From: BJHQ01 sp964654285
Lineage (GTDB): Bacteria; Planctomycetota; UBA11346
Length of the DNA stretch: 64,000 bases
NCBI GenBank assembly: GCA_964654285.1
Contig: CAZZJC010000005.1
Location: 91,133 to 155,132 of the forward strand
Reading direction: 5' to 3'
Shown here piece after piece: positions 44,328 to 52,929 of the stretch (positions are counted from its first letter, which is position 1; each line of letters starts with the position of its first letter). Under the pieces are notes generated by a model. That model searched no databases and was not told the DNA's origin. It saw only the letters and a program-made list of their open reading frames with translations. Both the position numbers and the translations under genes were made by a program.

Positions 44328-47300
44328 TCAACGGTTCTTATGCACGTTCTCGACCGAGAACGCCGCGCCGGTGCCATGGCAGGTCACGCAGGTCTCCACC
44401 CCGCCGGTGGTCATCGCGGTGATGTGGTTCGCGGCATCGGTGGAATCATGGCAGGAACCGCAGACTGCCTTCCAGTTCGCGACGGGCGTGGTCTGGGCGG
44501 CGTGGACGGGCGTGGGCGGAGTCTTCCAGGCGGTGTTCGTCGTGCCGTGGCAGGATACGCAGGACTTCACCTTTCCAGGCATGGCCGGGAAGACGATCTC
44601 CTCGAAGGTGGAGCTGTTGCCGCCATTTCCCACGATGGTGTAGGTCGAGGCGTTCGTCAGCTCTTCACCCATGTGGATCTTGTGCAGCATGGTACGGAAA
44701 TTGACGGTGACTCCCGGGGTGGTGAGGGCCGCTCCGCCGCCATTGTAGGCAGGCCAGTCCTCGCATCCGGCGGTTGCATGGCACATGACGCAGGTGTCGT
44801 TGCCCTTGCGGCTGCCACCATGGAAGAAGAGCCCATCATGGCAGGAGGCGCAGTTGTCCTGCGAAGAGATCGGGGTGTAGGGCGTGACCGTTCCACCGGC
44901 CCCGTAGAGGAAATTGCTCGTCGATGACACGGAGGCGAGCTGGTACGCCTGGACTTCGTTGTTCCTGGCGACGTAGACCAGCTTGCTGCCCCAGACAGCG
45001 GCGGTGTAGGTGCCGTTCTGGAAGGGCAGTCCCTGCCATTCGCCCCAATCCTGGCCGAGATCGGCCGAGTCGTTCATCGGAGGCGGATAGACAGCCTGGA
45101 CGGCGTCGCCGTTGAACCGCTTCCAACCAAAGGCCCCATCGGTCCGATAGCTGATCACCAGGGCATTGGTCGCGGTGACCGGGGCGACCGTGGTGATCGT
45201 GCCCGTGGCGGGATTCAGCGTGTAATGGGTGGTCTCAAAACGCTGGGTCAAGGTCACCTTCTTGCAGGTCACGCCGCTGGCATGGGCGAAGCGCATCGGG
45301 GTGGTGAACCAGATCCGGTTGCCGATGATGGTGCCGATGAGCAGGTACTCTTCGGCTCCGGCCGTGCCATGGTCGAGCACCACGTAGTTGGCGTTGGCGA
45401 AACCGGTGACGCTGGCCACGTCGATGTAGCGACCACGCGCATTCACAGCGCTGGTCAAGGTCGTATCTCCAGCCCCACCTCCCGAAGCCATGACCGTCCG
45501 TTCATACACGGTCTCGCGACCCCAGTAGACGGGCAGGTTGGCCGCAGTGAAGGCTTCACCGGCTGCACCGGTGACGCCATCGCCGAGGAATTCGAGGAAC
45601 ATGTCCATCGGCAGGTTGTAGGTATAGGAGGTCAGGCTGTTGTTGACCGTCTCGTAGTAGAACCGGTCCCCAACCGCGAACGCGGTGCGTCCAGCCGTGA
45701 TGGCGAACAGGTGGCCATTGGTCGAAGCCTGGCAGACGACCAGATAGATGTTGTTGCCGGCGGCGAAGGCGGTGGTGCCACTGGTCAGGGTGAAGGAGAC
45801 CGTGCCGTCGGTGGATGTGAACCGGGTGCTGGCGCTCGCGCTGGCGGGCATCGTCCCGCTGCCCATGGCACCGCTGACCGATCCTGACACGGCAAAGGCG
45901 GTGGCCGAGGTGAAGTTCACGGTGATCGTCTGGGCCACCGCCGCGCTGGTCAGCTCGATCGCACTTACCGATGATCCCGACGGATTGGTGCTCGTGGCTG
46001 CCGGCAGCGCCGATCCACCGCGGGCGGCCGCTCCCGAACCGGCGGTGATGGTGAACGCTGTCGTCGAGGTGAACTGCACCTTGAGCGTCTCGCTGGCCGT
46101 GGAACCGACGACCCGGCTCATGATGCCCTTGTTGGTGGTGCTGGTCGAGACCAGACGGCCAGTGAAATCGCACACCGGCACCGTGGCGCTCTTCGGCCCA
46201 TTCATCGGGAACACGAGCTGGCGGTTATTGGTCGGACCGGCCGCCGTGGTGCTGATCGCCGAAAGCTGGTACAGCGGGATGTCAACCCCGGCGTCGTCCT
46301 TGACCGTGAAGGTGATCGCCGGCTTCTCGCCCGCCACGAAGTAGGAAGCAGCGCTGCCCGACATGCCGGTGATGTTGAAGTTCACTCCGGATTGGTAGGT
46401 CTCGGCACCGGAGACGAATTTCGGATCGCTCAGCGGATGCACATGGGCGAACGGCGTCGGCGGCAAGGTTCCGGCACCACCGACGGTCATGGCATAGCCC
46501 TGCGCCAGGGTGGTCCCGGTCGGCAGATGGCAGGTCGTGCAGGAGGCGTCGTCAGCCTGGGGCGGCATGGTCATCCCATTCGCCTTGTAGGAACTCGCCC
46601 AATTGATGTCGTCGTGGCACGCACCGCAGGCCCGACGCGAAGGCTGGGTGTAGCAGAGACTGCCCTGGCTGGGTGCGGTCTTGGGGCCTGAACCATCGGG
46701 GTCGCCATGGCACTTGTAGCAGGCGACGACGCCCTGGAGGATCCTGCCTTCGGCTGTCTTCTGCGTGGGGGAAAGAGCGGAATAACCCGCACGGCGCGGC
46801 ATGGCGGATTGGAAACTCGGGAAGATGGGGGACATCACCTTGCTGAAATCATTGAGCGTCCCCCCTTCACCGACGATGACGTTGCTGACGGCGGTGTTGC
46901 CGTAGGTGCGGGTTCCCGTCGTCGGGTCGCTGGAGACTCCATTCACCGAGGGCAGATGACCGCCATTGTGGATGCGGTGGATCATGACCTTGAATTCGAT
47001 GCGGGTTCCGGCGACAGCGCCTGGCACCGACGCGCCCGCATCCTCTGCACCCGACGTGTGGCAGAGCACGCACAGCCTGGTGTCGCGGTAGAGGCCGGAA
47101 TGGGCCTGGATCGTCACGTGGCAGGTATTGCAGTTGTCGTTCTTCACCACCTCGCGGACAGCCGCCACCGCTGAGGCGCCATACAGCACATCCTTGGTCG
47201 CGTTGCCCGCGTCGGTGTGCGCCTTGCCGTCCACCGTGTAGTTCCACGACACCGCCATGCCGATCGTGTAGGTGCCGGCCAGCAGCGCCGTCCCCTGCAG

Positions 47301-47819
47301 TTCGCCGTCACCGGCACCATAGGTCGCACTGTCATTGAACGGCGGCAGGTAGGTGGTCGGGAATCCCGTCGCGAAGGTGTAGGTGTAGGTGCCATCTCCA
47401 TTGATCACCGAACGCGTTATCACGTCGTCCGCCTTCGGCAGCACGCGCTGGTAGTTGAACGTCGGACCCGAGAGCAGGATGTTGCCGGCCGACATCTCCT
47501 TGAGATGCCAGGAGCTGCCATCGTTCTTCTTCACCGTGAACGTCACGACCGGCTTGTCACCCGCCTGGAAGTTGCCACCTGCCCCGGTCTGCCCGGTCAC
47601 ACTGGTGATCGCCACCACCACGCCGGGTGAGTTGTCGGCCAGGGTCAGGGTCGTCCCCGCCGTGACACCGGTCTCGATGTTCGTGCCCGATGTCCCTGCC
47701 GGACCGGCTGGACCGGTCTTGCCGCAGCTGGTCAGGGCCAGCGCGAGCACCATGCCCGTCGCCGCCAGCCAGCGGAGTGCGGATACGGATGACAGGCTCG
47801 TCGTGATGGCAGGCTTCAT
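44328..47819 (-). CDS. OmcA/MtrC-family decaheme c-type cytochrome, surface lipoprotein
   Basis: 1163 residues. The lipobox 'LALALTSCGK' predicts lipid anchoring; family members sit on the outside of the outer membrane and pass electrons to metals or minerals. Exactly ten CxxCH heme sites are visible in two groups of five (about residues 228-428 and 988-1155), matching the pentaheme domains II and IV of MtrC/OmcA. Beta domains precede each group. The one between the groups is ~550 residues and contains a duplicated module ('VQFTSTTAF' and 'VNFTSATAF'). This is much larger than Shewanella MtrC (671 residues in total). The start at 47819 gives the signal; it follows the 13-heme gene by 56 bp. 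Confidence 0.92.
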   Translation of the reverse strand: MKPAITTSLSSVSALRWLAATGMVLALALTSCGKTGPAGPAGTSGTNIETGVTAGTTLTLADNSPGVVVAITSVTGQTGAGGNFQAGDKPVVTFTVKKNDGSSWHLKEMSAGNILLSGPTFNYQRVLPKADDVITRSVINGDGTYTYTFATGFPTTYLPPFNDSATYGAGDGELQGTALLAGTYTIGMAVSWNYTVDGKAHTDAGNATKDVLYGASAVAAVREVVKNDNCNTCHVTIQAHSGLYRDTRLCVLCHTSGAEDAGASVPGAVAGTRIEFKVMIHRIHNGGHLPSVNGVSSDPTTGTRTYGNTAVSNVIVGEGGTLNDFSKVMSPIFPSFQSAMPRRAGYSALSPTQKTAEGRILQGVVACYKCHGDPDGSGPKTAPSQGSLCYTQPSRRACGACHDDINWASSYKANGMTMPPQADDASCTTCHLPTGTTLAQGYAMTVGGAGTLPPTPFAHVHPLSDPKFVSGAETYQSGVNFNITGMSGSAASYFVAGEKPAITFTVKDDAGVDIPLYQLSAISTTAAGPTNNRQLVFPMNGPKSATVPVCDFTGRLVSTSTTNKGIMSRVVGSTASETLKVQFTSTTAFTITAGSGAAARGGSALPAATSTNPSGSSVSAIELTSAAVAQTITVNFTSATAFAVSGSVSGAMGSGTMPASASASTRFTSTDGTVSFTLTSGTTAFAAGNNIYLVVCQASTNGHLFAITAGRTAFAVGDRFYYETVNNSLTSYTYNLPMDMFLEFLGDGVTGAAGEAFTAANLPVYWGRETVYERTVMASGGGAGDTTLTSAVNARGRYIDVASVTGFANANYVVLDHGTAGAEEYLLIGTIIGNRIWFTTPMRFAHASGVTCKKVTLTQRFETTHYTLNPATGTITTVAPVTATNALVISYRTDGAFGWKRFNGDAVQAVYPPPMNDSADLGQDWGEWQGLPFQNGTYTAAVWGSKLVYVARNNEVQAYQLASVSSTSNFLYGAGGTVTPYTPISSQDNCASCHDGLFFHGGSRKGNDTCVMCHATAGCEDWPAYNGGGAALTTPGVTVNFRTMLHKIHMGEELTNASTYTIVGNGGNSSTFEEIVFPAMPGKVKSCVSCHGTTNTAWKTPPTPVHAAQTTPVANWKAVCGSCHDSTDAANHITAMTTGGVETCVTCHGTGAAFSVENVHKNR

Positions 47820-47875
47820 ATCTGGATTCCTTGCGTGTGGCGCGTGAGTTGGCTGTGGCATCAGTGGTGGCGGCA

Positions 47876-48898
47876 TCAGCGGTGGCAGTAGTTGCAGTCA
47901 TCGCCGTTGTCGGCGTGCAGCAGTTTCGCGGCCGGGGCCACGCCATGACAGGCACGGCAGTTGGTTCCGACCATGGTCGCCGGCGTCGCCGGGGCCTTGG
48001 CGTGGCTTGGGGCGCCTTCCTGGTGGCAGACCGAGCACTTCTCGTTCGAGACCGGCAGGTGGCAGTTCAGGCAATGCTTGTCCTTCGGCCCGCCCCACTG
48101 GCCGCGATGCGAACGCGGAGCGGTCGCCTTGTGGCAGGCCGTGCAGGTATCGCTCTGATGGCAGGTCGAACATTTGTCGCGGTCGATCGACGCGGTGACG
48201 CCATGGCCGCGCTGGCGCCAGAAGTTGGTATGGCTCGACGGCGCCTGGGTCTGGTGGCAGCTCGAACAGGAACTCTCGGTATGGCAGAGCGAGCACTGGT
48301 TCAACGTCTGCTGATCCCCGCCCTTGGCCTTCTGGCCGTGGAACCGCAGCCAGTTCTGCGTGTGGGTCACCGGCTTGGTCTCCTGGCGCAGGACCTGATG
48401 GCAGGTGGCGCAGTCGTTGGGATTCGCGATCGTCGGCGTCTTCGCGTGGCACGCGATGCAGTCCTTCATGTCGGTCCGCAGTTCCTTCGACACCACCGTG
48501 TTGTCCTGGATGCCCTTGTGGCACGCGGTGCAGGCCACCTTGTGGTCGGTGACGTGCGACTTGTGCGAGAAGATGATCTCCGACGGAACCTCCGTCACGT
48601 TCGCCGCCGCCTTGAAGGTCTTGTCAGCGTTGAACAGATTCACGACCTGGCGGTCCGCCGGCTGCTTCTTGTCGATAGCCTCATGGCAATCCAGGCAGGT
48701 GTCGAGGGTCGGCAGACCAGCCTTGGCCTCCTTGGCGGCCTGGGTGTGGCAGTCCAGGCATTCGATCGACTGGTGCAGCATCTTCTGGTGGTTGAAGCGG
48801 AACGGATTCTGCATGCCCATGCGCCAGGTGGCGCACCCGGCCACCACCAGGACGAGGCATACCAGGAAAAGCCGGTAATGGCGTTTCAGAAGCTGCAT
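47876..48898 (-). CDS. 13-heme c-type cytochrome lipoprotein
   Basis: 340 residues with 13 CxxCH sites spread along the chain, from 'ECLDCH' near the N-terminus to the final 'CNYCHR', about one heme per 24 residues. The N-terminus 'FLVCLVLVVAGCATW' is a lipoprotein signal. Such dense heme wires carry electrons across the periplasm or into an outer-membrane pore, as MtrA (10 hemes) does. The start at 48898 overlaps the barrel gene's end by 13 bp, so the two are coupled and probably partners. The fold of each heme triplet cannot be read from sequence. Confidence 0.9.
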   Translation of the reverse strand: MQLLKRHYRLFLVCLVLVVAGCATWRMGMQNPFRFNHQKMLHQSIECLDCHTQAAKEAKAGLPTLDTCLDCHEAIDKKQPADRQVVNLFNADKTFKAAANVTEVPSEIIFSHKSHVTDHKVACTACHKGIQDNTVVSKELRTDMKDCIACHAKTPTIANPNDCATCHQVLRQETKPVTHTQNWLRFHGQKAKGGDQQTLNQCSLCHTESSCSSCHQTQAPSSHTNFWRQRGHGVTASIDRDKCSTCHQSDTCTACHKATAPRSHRGQWGGPKDKHCLNCHLPVSNEKCSVCHQEGAPSHAKAPATPATMVGTNCRACHGVAPAAKLLHADNGDDCNYCHR

Positions 48899-50511
48899 AT
48901 GACCTCGAACCGCAGTTCGTTGTAATTGGTGGAGGAGCTGTCGTGCTCGAAGCTGTAGTCTACGCTCGTCCGCAGCGAGCGCGAGAAGGCGTGCTCGAAC
49001 TTCACGTAGTAGGCCTGGACGTCGGTGCGCTCCTGGTCCGAATAGTAGTCGTACTTGTAGAGGTAATGCGCGGTACCGCCCGAGACCTTGCTCTTCTTCC
49101 CGATCGGCAGGGTGAGGTCGAGTTGCAGCGAATCGGTCTGCCGATCCGAACTGACCCACTTGTCGCCGGTCACGCTCAGCGACGACCCCTTCACTCCCAG
49201 ATCGATGAGATCCAGGGTGGCGAAGTAGCGGTCGTACTGGTGGTTGAATGCCGAGGCGTTCTCTTCGTGGCTGAGCCGGCGCAGATCCATGCCGGCATCA
49301 AGATTGACATGATCGCCTACGCCCTTGCTCGCCATCCAGCGGTATTCGCGGTAGGGCTGGTAATCCTTGAGGACCGGGTAGAGCGAGTCGGCACCGATGA
49401 CGGCGTTCTGCTGGATCTGGAGCAGTTCGTAATACGAGGCCTGGAGGCGGAAATCCCATTCCGGCTGATGGAAGGTCGCCCGCGCCAGGACATCGCGGTT
49501 CTCGTTGTCCATGCGGGTGAAGTTGGCATGCACATCCAGATACCGGCCGACCGTCTGCCAGCCGCCGAAAGCGACGAGGGTGTTCTTGAACTCCTCGCCG
49601 CCGTTGTGGCCATCGATGTGCTGCCAGTCGACGCGCGCCCGGAATCCCTGCCACAACCGGCCCTCGGCGTAGGCGCCGCCCATCAGGTCGCCGGCCTGGT
49701 GGTTCTGGTACAGGTAGACCGGAATGCCCCCGTAGGCCCCGAGTTTCAGGCGCAGCGAACCCAGTTCCGTGGACTCGGCGCGCACACCGTCGAAGAAGCT
49801 GACCACCGGGGTCTCGTTGATCGTCTGCCTGCCGACGCGAGCGATGCCCAGCGAATCGACGCGGTGGAAGTCCAGGTAGGCGCTGTAGACCCGCGGGATC
49901 AGCCAGGAACCCTTCGCGTCCCGCGCGCTGTCGTACGCGTAGTAGCCCTGATTGTCGGTGTGCTTGTCAAGGTCGACTGAGAAATCGCCGAGGAAATGCG
50001 CGGTCACCCGGTGGCGCGACGGATCGCCCACATCGAGCGACAGGGTCTCGTAGAGATCCTGATCCTGCGCACCGTCGGTCCAGCGAGCCAGGTAGCGGCT
50101 TTTCAGGTATCCATGCACGGGAATCGACGACGAGGCGGCGTCCGCCTTGACCACAGCGGGCGCTGCCGGTGCCGCTGCGGCATTCGCTGGAGCCGGTGGC
50201 GCCGTGGCGGGAGCGGCGACCGGAGCCGCCGCTGCGGCGGCGGGTGCGGCGGGTGCGGCGGGTGTGGCGGGAGGTTCGGCGGTGGGAGCCACATTCACCG
50301 GAGTCGGTGCCGGAGGAGCGGCCGCTGCGGGGGGCGGCGCTACTGCGGCTGCAGGAATTGCCGTTCCTGCAGCAGCTGGTGCCGGCGCAGCTGGAGCGAC
50401 ATCCACAGGCGTGGCTGCCGGAGGGATACCGGCATCCTCGGCCTGCGCCCACTGGTGCGACAGCGCCAGCATGGTCGCCACCAGGGTTCCCGTACGCGCG
50501 AGGGTGCTCAC
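48886..50511 (-). CDS. Outer-membrane beta-barrel of the cytochrome conduit
   Basis: 541 residues from a GTG at 50511 with GGAAGGAG just upstream. A signal peptide (1-24) is followed by a ~100-residue Ala/Pro-rich linker (25-128) and ~410 residues of alternating amphipathic strands ('SRYLARWTDGAQDQDLYETL', 'LRFEVICSF') ending in Phe, as outer-membrane barrels do. Its place, overlapping the 13-heme gene and before the decaheme gene, mirrors mtrB. No clear MtrB similarity or CxxC was seen, and the barrel part is much shorter than MtrB (~700 residues). A different porin family used for electron transfer is my best reading. Confidence 0.75.
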   Translation of the reverse strand: MSTLARTGTLVATMLALSHQWAQAEDAGIPPAATPVDVAPAAPAPAAAGTAIPAAAVAPPPAAAAPPAPTPVNVAPTAEPPATPAAPAAPAAAAAAPVAAPATAPPAPANAAAAPAAPAVVKADAASSSIPVHGYLKSRYLARWTDGAQDQDLYETLSLDVGDPSRHRVTAHFLGDFSVDLDKHTDNQGYYAYDSARDAKGSWLIPRVYSAYLDFHRVDSLGIARVGRQTINETPVVSFFDGVRAESTELGSLRLKLGAYGGIPVYLYQNHQAGDLMGGAYAEGRLWQGFRARVDWQHIDGHNGGEEFKNTLVAFGGWQTVGRYLDVHANFTRMDNENRDVLARATFHQPEWDFRLQASYYELLQIQQNAVIGADSLYPVLKDYQPYREYRWMASKGVGDHVNLDAGMDLRRLSHEENASAFNHQYDRYFATLDLIDLGVKGSSLSVTGDKWVSSDRQTDSLQLDLTLPIGKKSKVSGGTAHYLYKYDYYSDQERTDVQAYYVKFEHAFSRSLRTSVDYSFEHDSSSTNYNELRFEVICSF

Positions 50512-50885
50512 TGAGCGCTCCTTCCACCGGCGTCTCGGACCCTGGTCGCCGCCAGCGCGAGAATCACATCGGCCAGCCGAGCAGACCCCGGTCCGGAAGT
50601 CCGACTTTCCCTGAGATTCGACGGCGGACATGCTTCCATGGTGGAACTCTGGGGACCGGGGTGGGAGCAGCGCAGGTGGATAGAGGATATGAACACCCTT
50701 TTATCCTGTTATTGACGATAGGCCGATCGCATGTGAGCAAACTGGGAAAAAGTGTCCGACGGCGGACGGCAGGTGCCTTCCGCTCATGCCGCCCACGCAA
50801 CGGCGCCAGCATGCATCGCGGCAATCTGGGCGCGATGGAACGGATCCGACCGCCAAGCGGTCGTTCCTGGGCAGGGGTCCGGCCT
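50512..50885. promoter_or_regulatory. 374-bp upstream region of the barrel/cytochrome genes, with a 17-bp shared motif
   Basis: No gene is supported here. The region contains CTGGGAAAAAGTGTCCG at 50742-50758, which also occurs at 52888-52904 in the same orientation. Both copies lie upstream of minus-strand units of the cytochrome island. The AT-richer part near 50690-50740 is a likely promoter site, but no -35/-10 pair is convincing. Confidence 0.4.
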
Positions 50886-51644
50886 TCACTCGGTGCTCCC
50901 CGGCTTGCCCTCTTCAGGGCTGGTTCGGCTGAGGAAGGGAACCTTTATCCAGAGGTCGAGGAGTGCGAGGACGCTCATCCCGATCCCCCCGCCGCTCATG
51001 GCCGCTCCCGCTCCGACGATGACATAGGCGAACCCCAACTGGTACTTGGTCAGCCACCAGCACAGCACATCGAGGATCAAAGCGATCCAGGTGACCGCGA
51101 TCACGGTGCTGCGGAACCAGGGCCGGAAACTGGTGAACGCGAAGATGAAGGTGACCAGCGCCAGGAAGGTGCCGATGCCGAAGAGATGCACGTGCGCCTG
51201 CTTGGCCATCTTCACCCAGCTGTAGCCGGCGACCGTGTACTTGACCACCTCCTTGTAGGTGGTCAGGGGCAGTCCGGGCATGGCGCCGGACATGGTCGAC
51301 GTCGGATTATGGCAGCTCACGCAAGCCGTGCTCATGATCGGAGCGATGGTCTTCTTGTATTCCTCCTCGGTCTTCCCGTTCGCGATCCACTTCGACACCG
51401 CCTCGATGTCGGCATCATCGGCCACGTACTGGTTCATGCTCGTCTTCATCGCGCTGACAAGCTGCGGATAGTGGTATTTGATCTTGATGTTCTCCACCGA
51501 TGGCACCGCGAACCCGGATTCCTGATGGGTCAGCAGCAGCCCAAGCATGATCAGAGCGGACACCGTGCCGATGACGATCGCCAAGAGGAAGAACGACAAG
51601 GCGATCCGCGCCGACTGGTTGAGGTCTTTCAGCTGGTAGGACAT
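50886..51644 (-). CDS. Membrane-bound monoheme cytochrome c, probable inner-membrane electron-transfer protein
   Basis: 252 residues. One helix at 13-38 is followed by a ~105-residue periplasmic segment with a single heme site 'ACVSCHN' (Cys108, Cys111, His112), then about four further helices (150-172, 178-198, 203-222, 224-238). His151 and His153 ('QAHVHLFG') at the start of a helix could ligate a b-heme. It probably moves electrons between the quinone pool and periplasmic cytochromes. It follows the heme-domain gene by 77 bp on the same strand. Resemblance to proteins near other metal-reduction clusters is from memory of the layout. Confidence 0.7.
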   Translation of the reverse strand: MSYQLKDLNQSARIALSFFLLAIVIGTVSALIMLGLLLTHQESGFAVPSVENIKIKYHYPQLVSAMKTSMNQYVADDADIEAVSKWIANGKTEEEYKKTIAPIMSTACVSCHNPTSTMSGAMPGLPLTTYKEVVKYTVAGYSWVKMAKQAHVHLFGIGTFLALVTFIFAFTSFRPWFRSTVIAVTWIALILDVLCWWLTKYQLGFAYVIVGAGAAMSGGGIGMSVLALLDLWIKVPFLSRTSPEEGKPGSTE

Positions 51645-51721
51645 GCGGATCTCGGGTGGGGACGGAGGATGGAGCGGAGGCGTTCATGCGGACGCCGGTG
51701 GCGGCGTCCGCATGCCAGGCA

Positions 51722-52786
51722 TCATGGCTTGAAGTTCAGCTTCGGAGCGCCGCCGTGGTAGAGATGGTTGATCTGGGTGTTGTCGAAGACGGCGATGGCG
51801 AAGGCGTAGCTCTTGGTGAGATCCTTGAACTGGACATCCTGCTCGGCGGCCTTGTCGCCGGTGGTGACCAGCTTGCGCTTGAATTCGATCGTCCAGGCTC
51901 CATCCGCATATTTCGAGGCGCAGGCCACGTCGGCGCGGGAACCCGTGAAGGGCTTGACCACCACGCTGGGGATCGAGTCGCCCGGCTTGAAGGTGTCCAC
52001 GAAGGGCGCCTTCTGGTCATCCGCGATCCACGGCTTGTCCGCATCCGGCTTGGCGCTCATGAAGGCCGGGCCGTTCTTGGCCTCATTCACGTTGTCGACG
52101 TAGCCGCCACCGGTGCTCTCATCGGCCCGACGACCCCAGAATGCCGCATCGGCGGGTTTGTTGTCATTGATGAACATGTCGTCGACCTGAGCGGCCGCGT
52201 TCCCATGGATGCCCCTCCAGACCCAGAGATCGACGGTATCGCCAGGACGGCTGGTGTACTTGCGTCCGGGTGAGGCGGCCGGGACATCGTCGATCTTGCC
52301 ACCATTCGCCATGTGGCAGACGATCGCGCAGCCCAGCTTGGAGAAGCCCCTGGCTTTCACATCCCACATGATCGAGAACTTGTCCTCGGAATAGCTGTTC
52401 TCATTCCCGGTGCTGTCAGGCTTCTTCATCTGCTTCCAGCTTCCATCCGCCTGCTTCACCCAGGGCAGGTGGGCCAGGCTGCGGGTCGGATCCTTGTACT
52501 GGACGGCGAAATAGACGTTCTCGGCATCGTACAGCGAGCGCAGGGTGACCTCGGTCTGGGCGATGCCCGGATAGACGTCCGGCTTGTATGGCATCTTGTC
52601 GAGGGTCATTTTCAGCGGGGGCGCCTGATCCCAGGCGGCCTCGAAGCTGCCATCGATGGCGGGCGGAGCTGCGACCTTGACGCTGACCAGCTCATCGGCG
52701 GCACGGGCTTGGACTGCCAGGACGGCGGTCAGGCCGCCGAGTCCGATAACGGTCGCTAATCTGCTGGAAATCAAGTGCTTAGGCAT
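51722..52786 (-). CDS. Periplasmic ethylbenzene-dehydrogenase-type heme-domain protein
   Basis: 354 residues. The start at 52786 gives a signal peptide ('LGGLTAVLAVQARAADE') and has AAGGAT upstream. The body matches the heme-binding domain of the ethylbenzene dehydrogenase gamma/DMSO-reductase-like group: 'PPAIDGSFEAAWDQAPPLKM', 'VTLRSLYDAENVYFAVQYKD', 'DKFSIMWDVKARGF', 'VDLWVWRG'. A 'CAIVCH' sequence (Cys153, Cys157, His158) has three residues between the cysteines, one more than a standard c-heme site. It is the first gene of the island, so it may accept electrons in the periplasm. No catalytic molybdenum subunit is near. Confidence 0.75.
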   Translation of the reverse strand: MPKHLISSRLATVIGLGGLTAVLAVQARAADELVSVKVAAPPAIDGSFEAAWDQAPPLKMTLDKMPYKPDVYPGIAQTEVTLRSLYDAENVYFAVQYKDPTRSLAHLPWVKQADGSWKQMKKPDSTGNENSYSEDKFSIMWDVKARGFSKLGCAIVCHMANGGKIDDVPAASPGRKYTSRPGDTVDLWVWRGIHGNAAAQVDDMFINDNKPADAAFWGRRADESTGGGYVDNVNEAKNGPAFMSAKPDADKPWIADDQKAPFVDTFKPGDSIPSVVVKPFTGSRADVACASKYADGAWTIEFKRKLVTTGDKAAEQDVQFKDLTKSYAFAIAVFDNTQINHLYHGGAPKLNFKP

Positions 52787-52831
52787 GGGCCGGATCCTTC
52801 TCCGCGATGGGAGCGGGCTGGAGTTAATGTA

Positions 52832-52861
52832 GATAAAGAGATATTTTTCTCTCTTTGTCAA
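52832..52861 (-). promoter_or_regulatory. Candidate promoter with overlapping inverted repeat, cytochrome island
   Basis: On the minus strand TTGACA (52861-52856) is followed by an AT-rich stretch with CTTTAT 17 bases later, giving a good -35 and a weak -10. The inverted repeat GATAAAGAGA (52832-52841) / TCTCTTTGTC (52850-52859) overlaps it, as an operator would. It is the most AT-rich spot in the region, 46-75 bp upstream of the heme-domain gene. Confidence 0.5.
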
Positions 52862-52887
52862 GCTTAGATCCGCTCCCGACCTGCCAC

Positions 52888-52904
52888 CTGGGAAAAAGTG
52901 TCCG
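52888..52904. promoter_or_regulatory. 17-bp motif shared with 50742-50758
   Basis: CTGGGAAAAAGTGTCCG is identical to the copy at 50742-50758. It lies ~100 bp upstream of the heme-domain gene and beside the candidate promoter. It may be a regulator site or a small dispersed repeat. Confidence 0.35.
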
Positions 52905-52929
52905 GTGTCAGGCCGGTCCCGACCGGGAC

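Noticed and set aside
48886..50511. Assignment of the barrel as MtrB
   Set aside because: The position fits, but the barrel part is far too short and no MtrB-specific motif was seen; it is called only an outer-membrane barrel.
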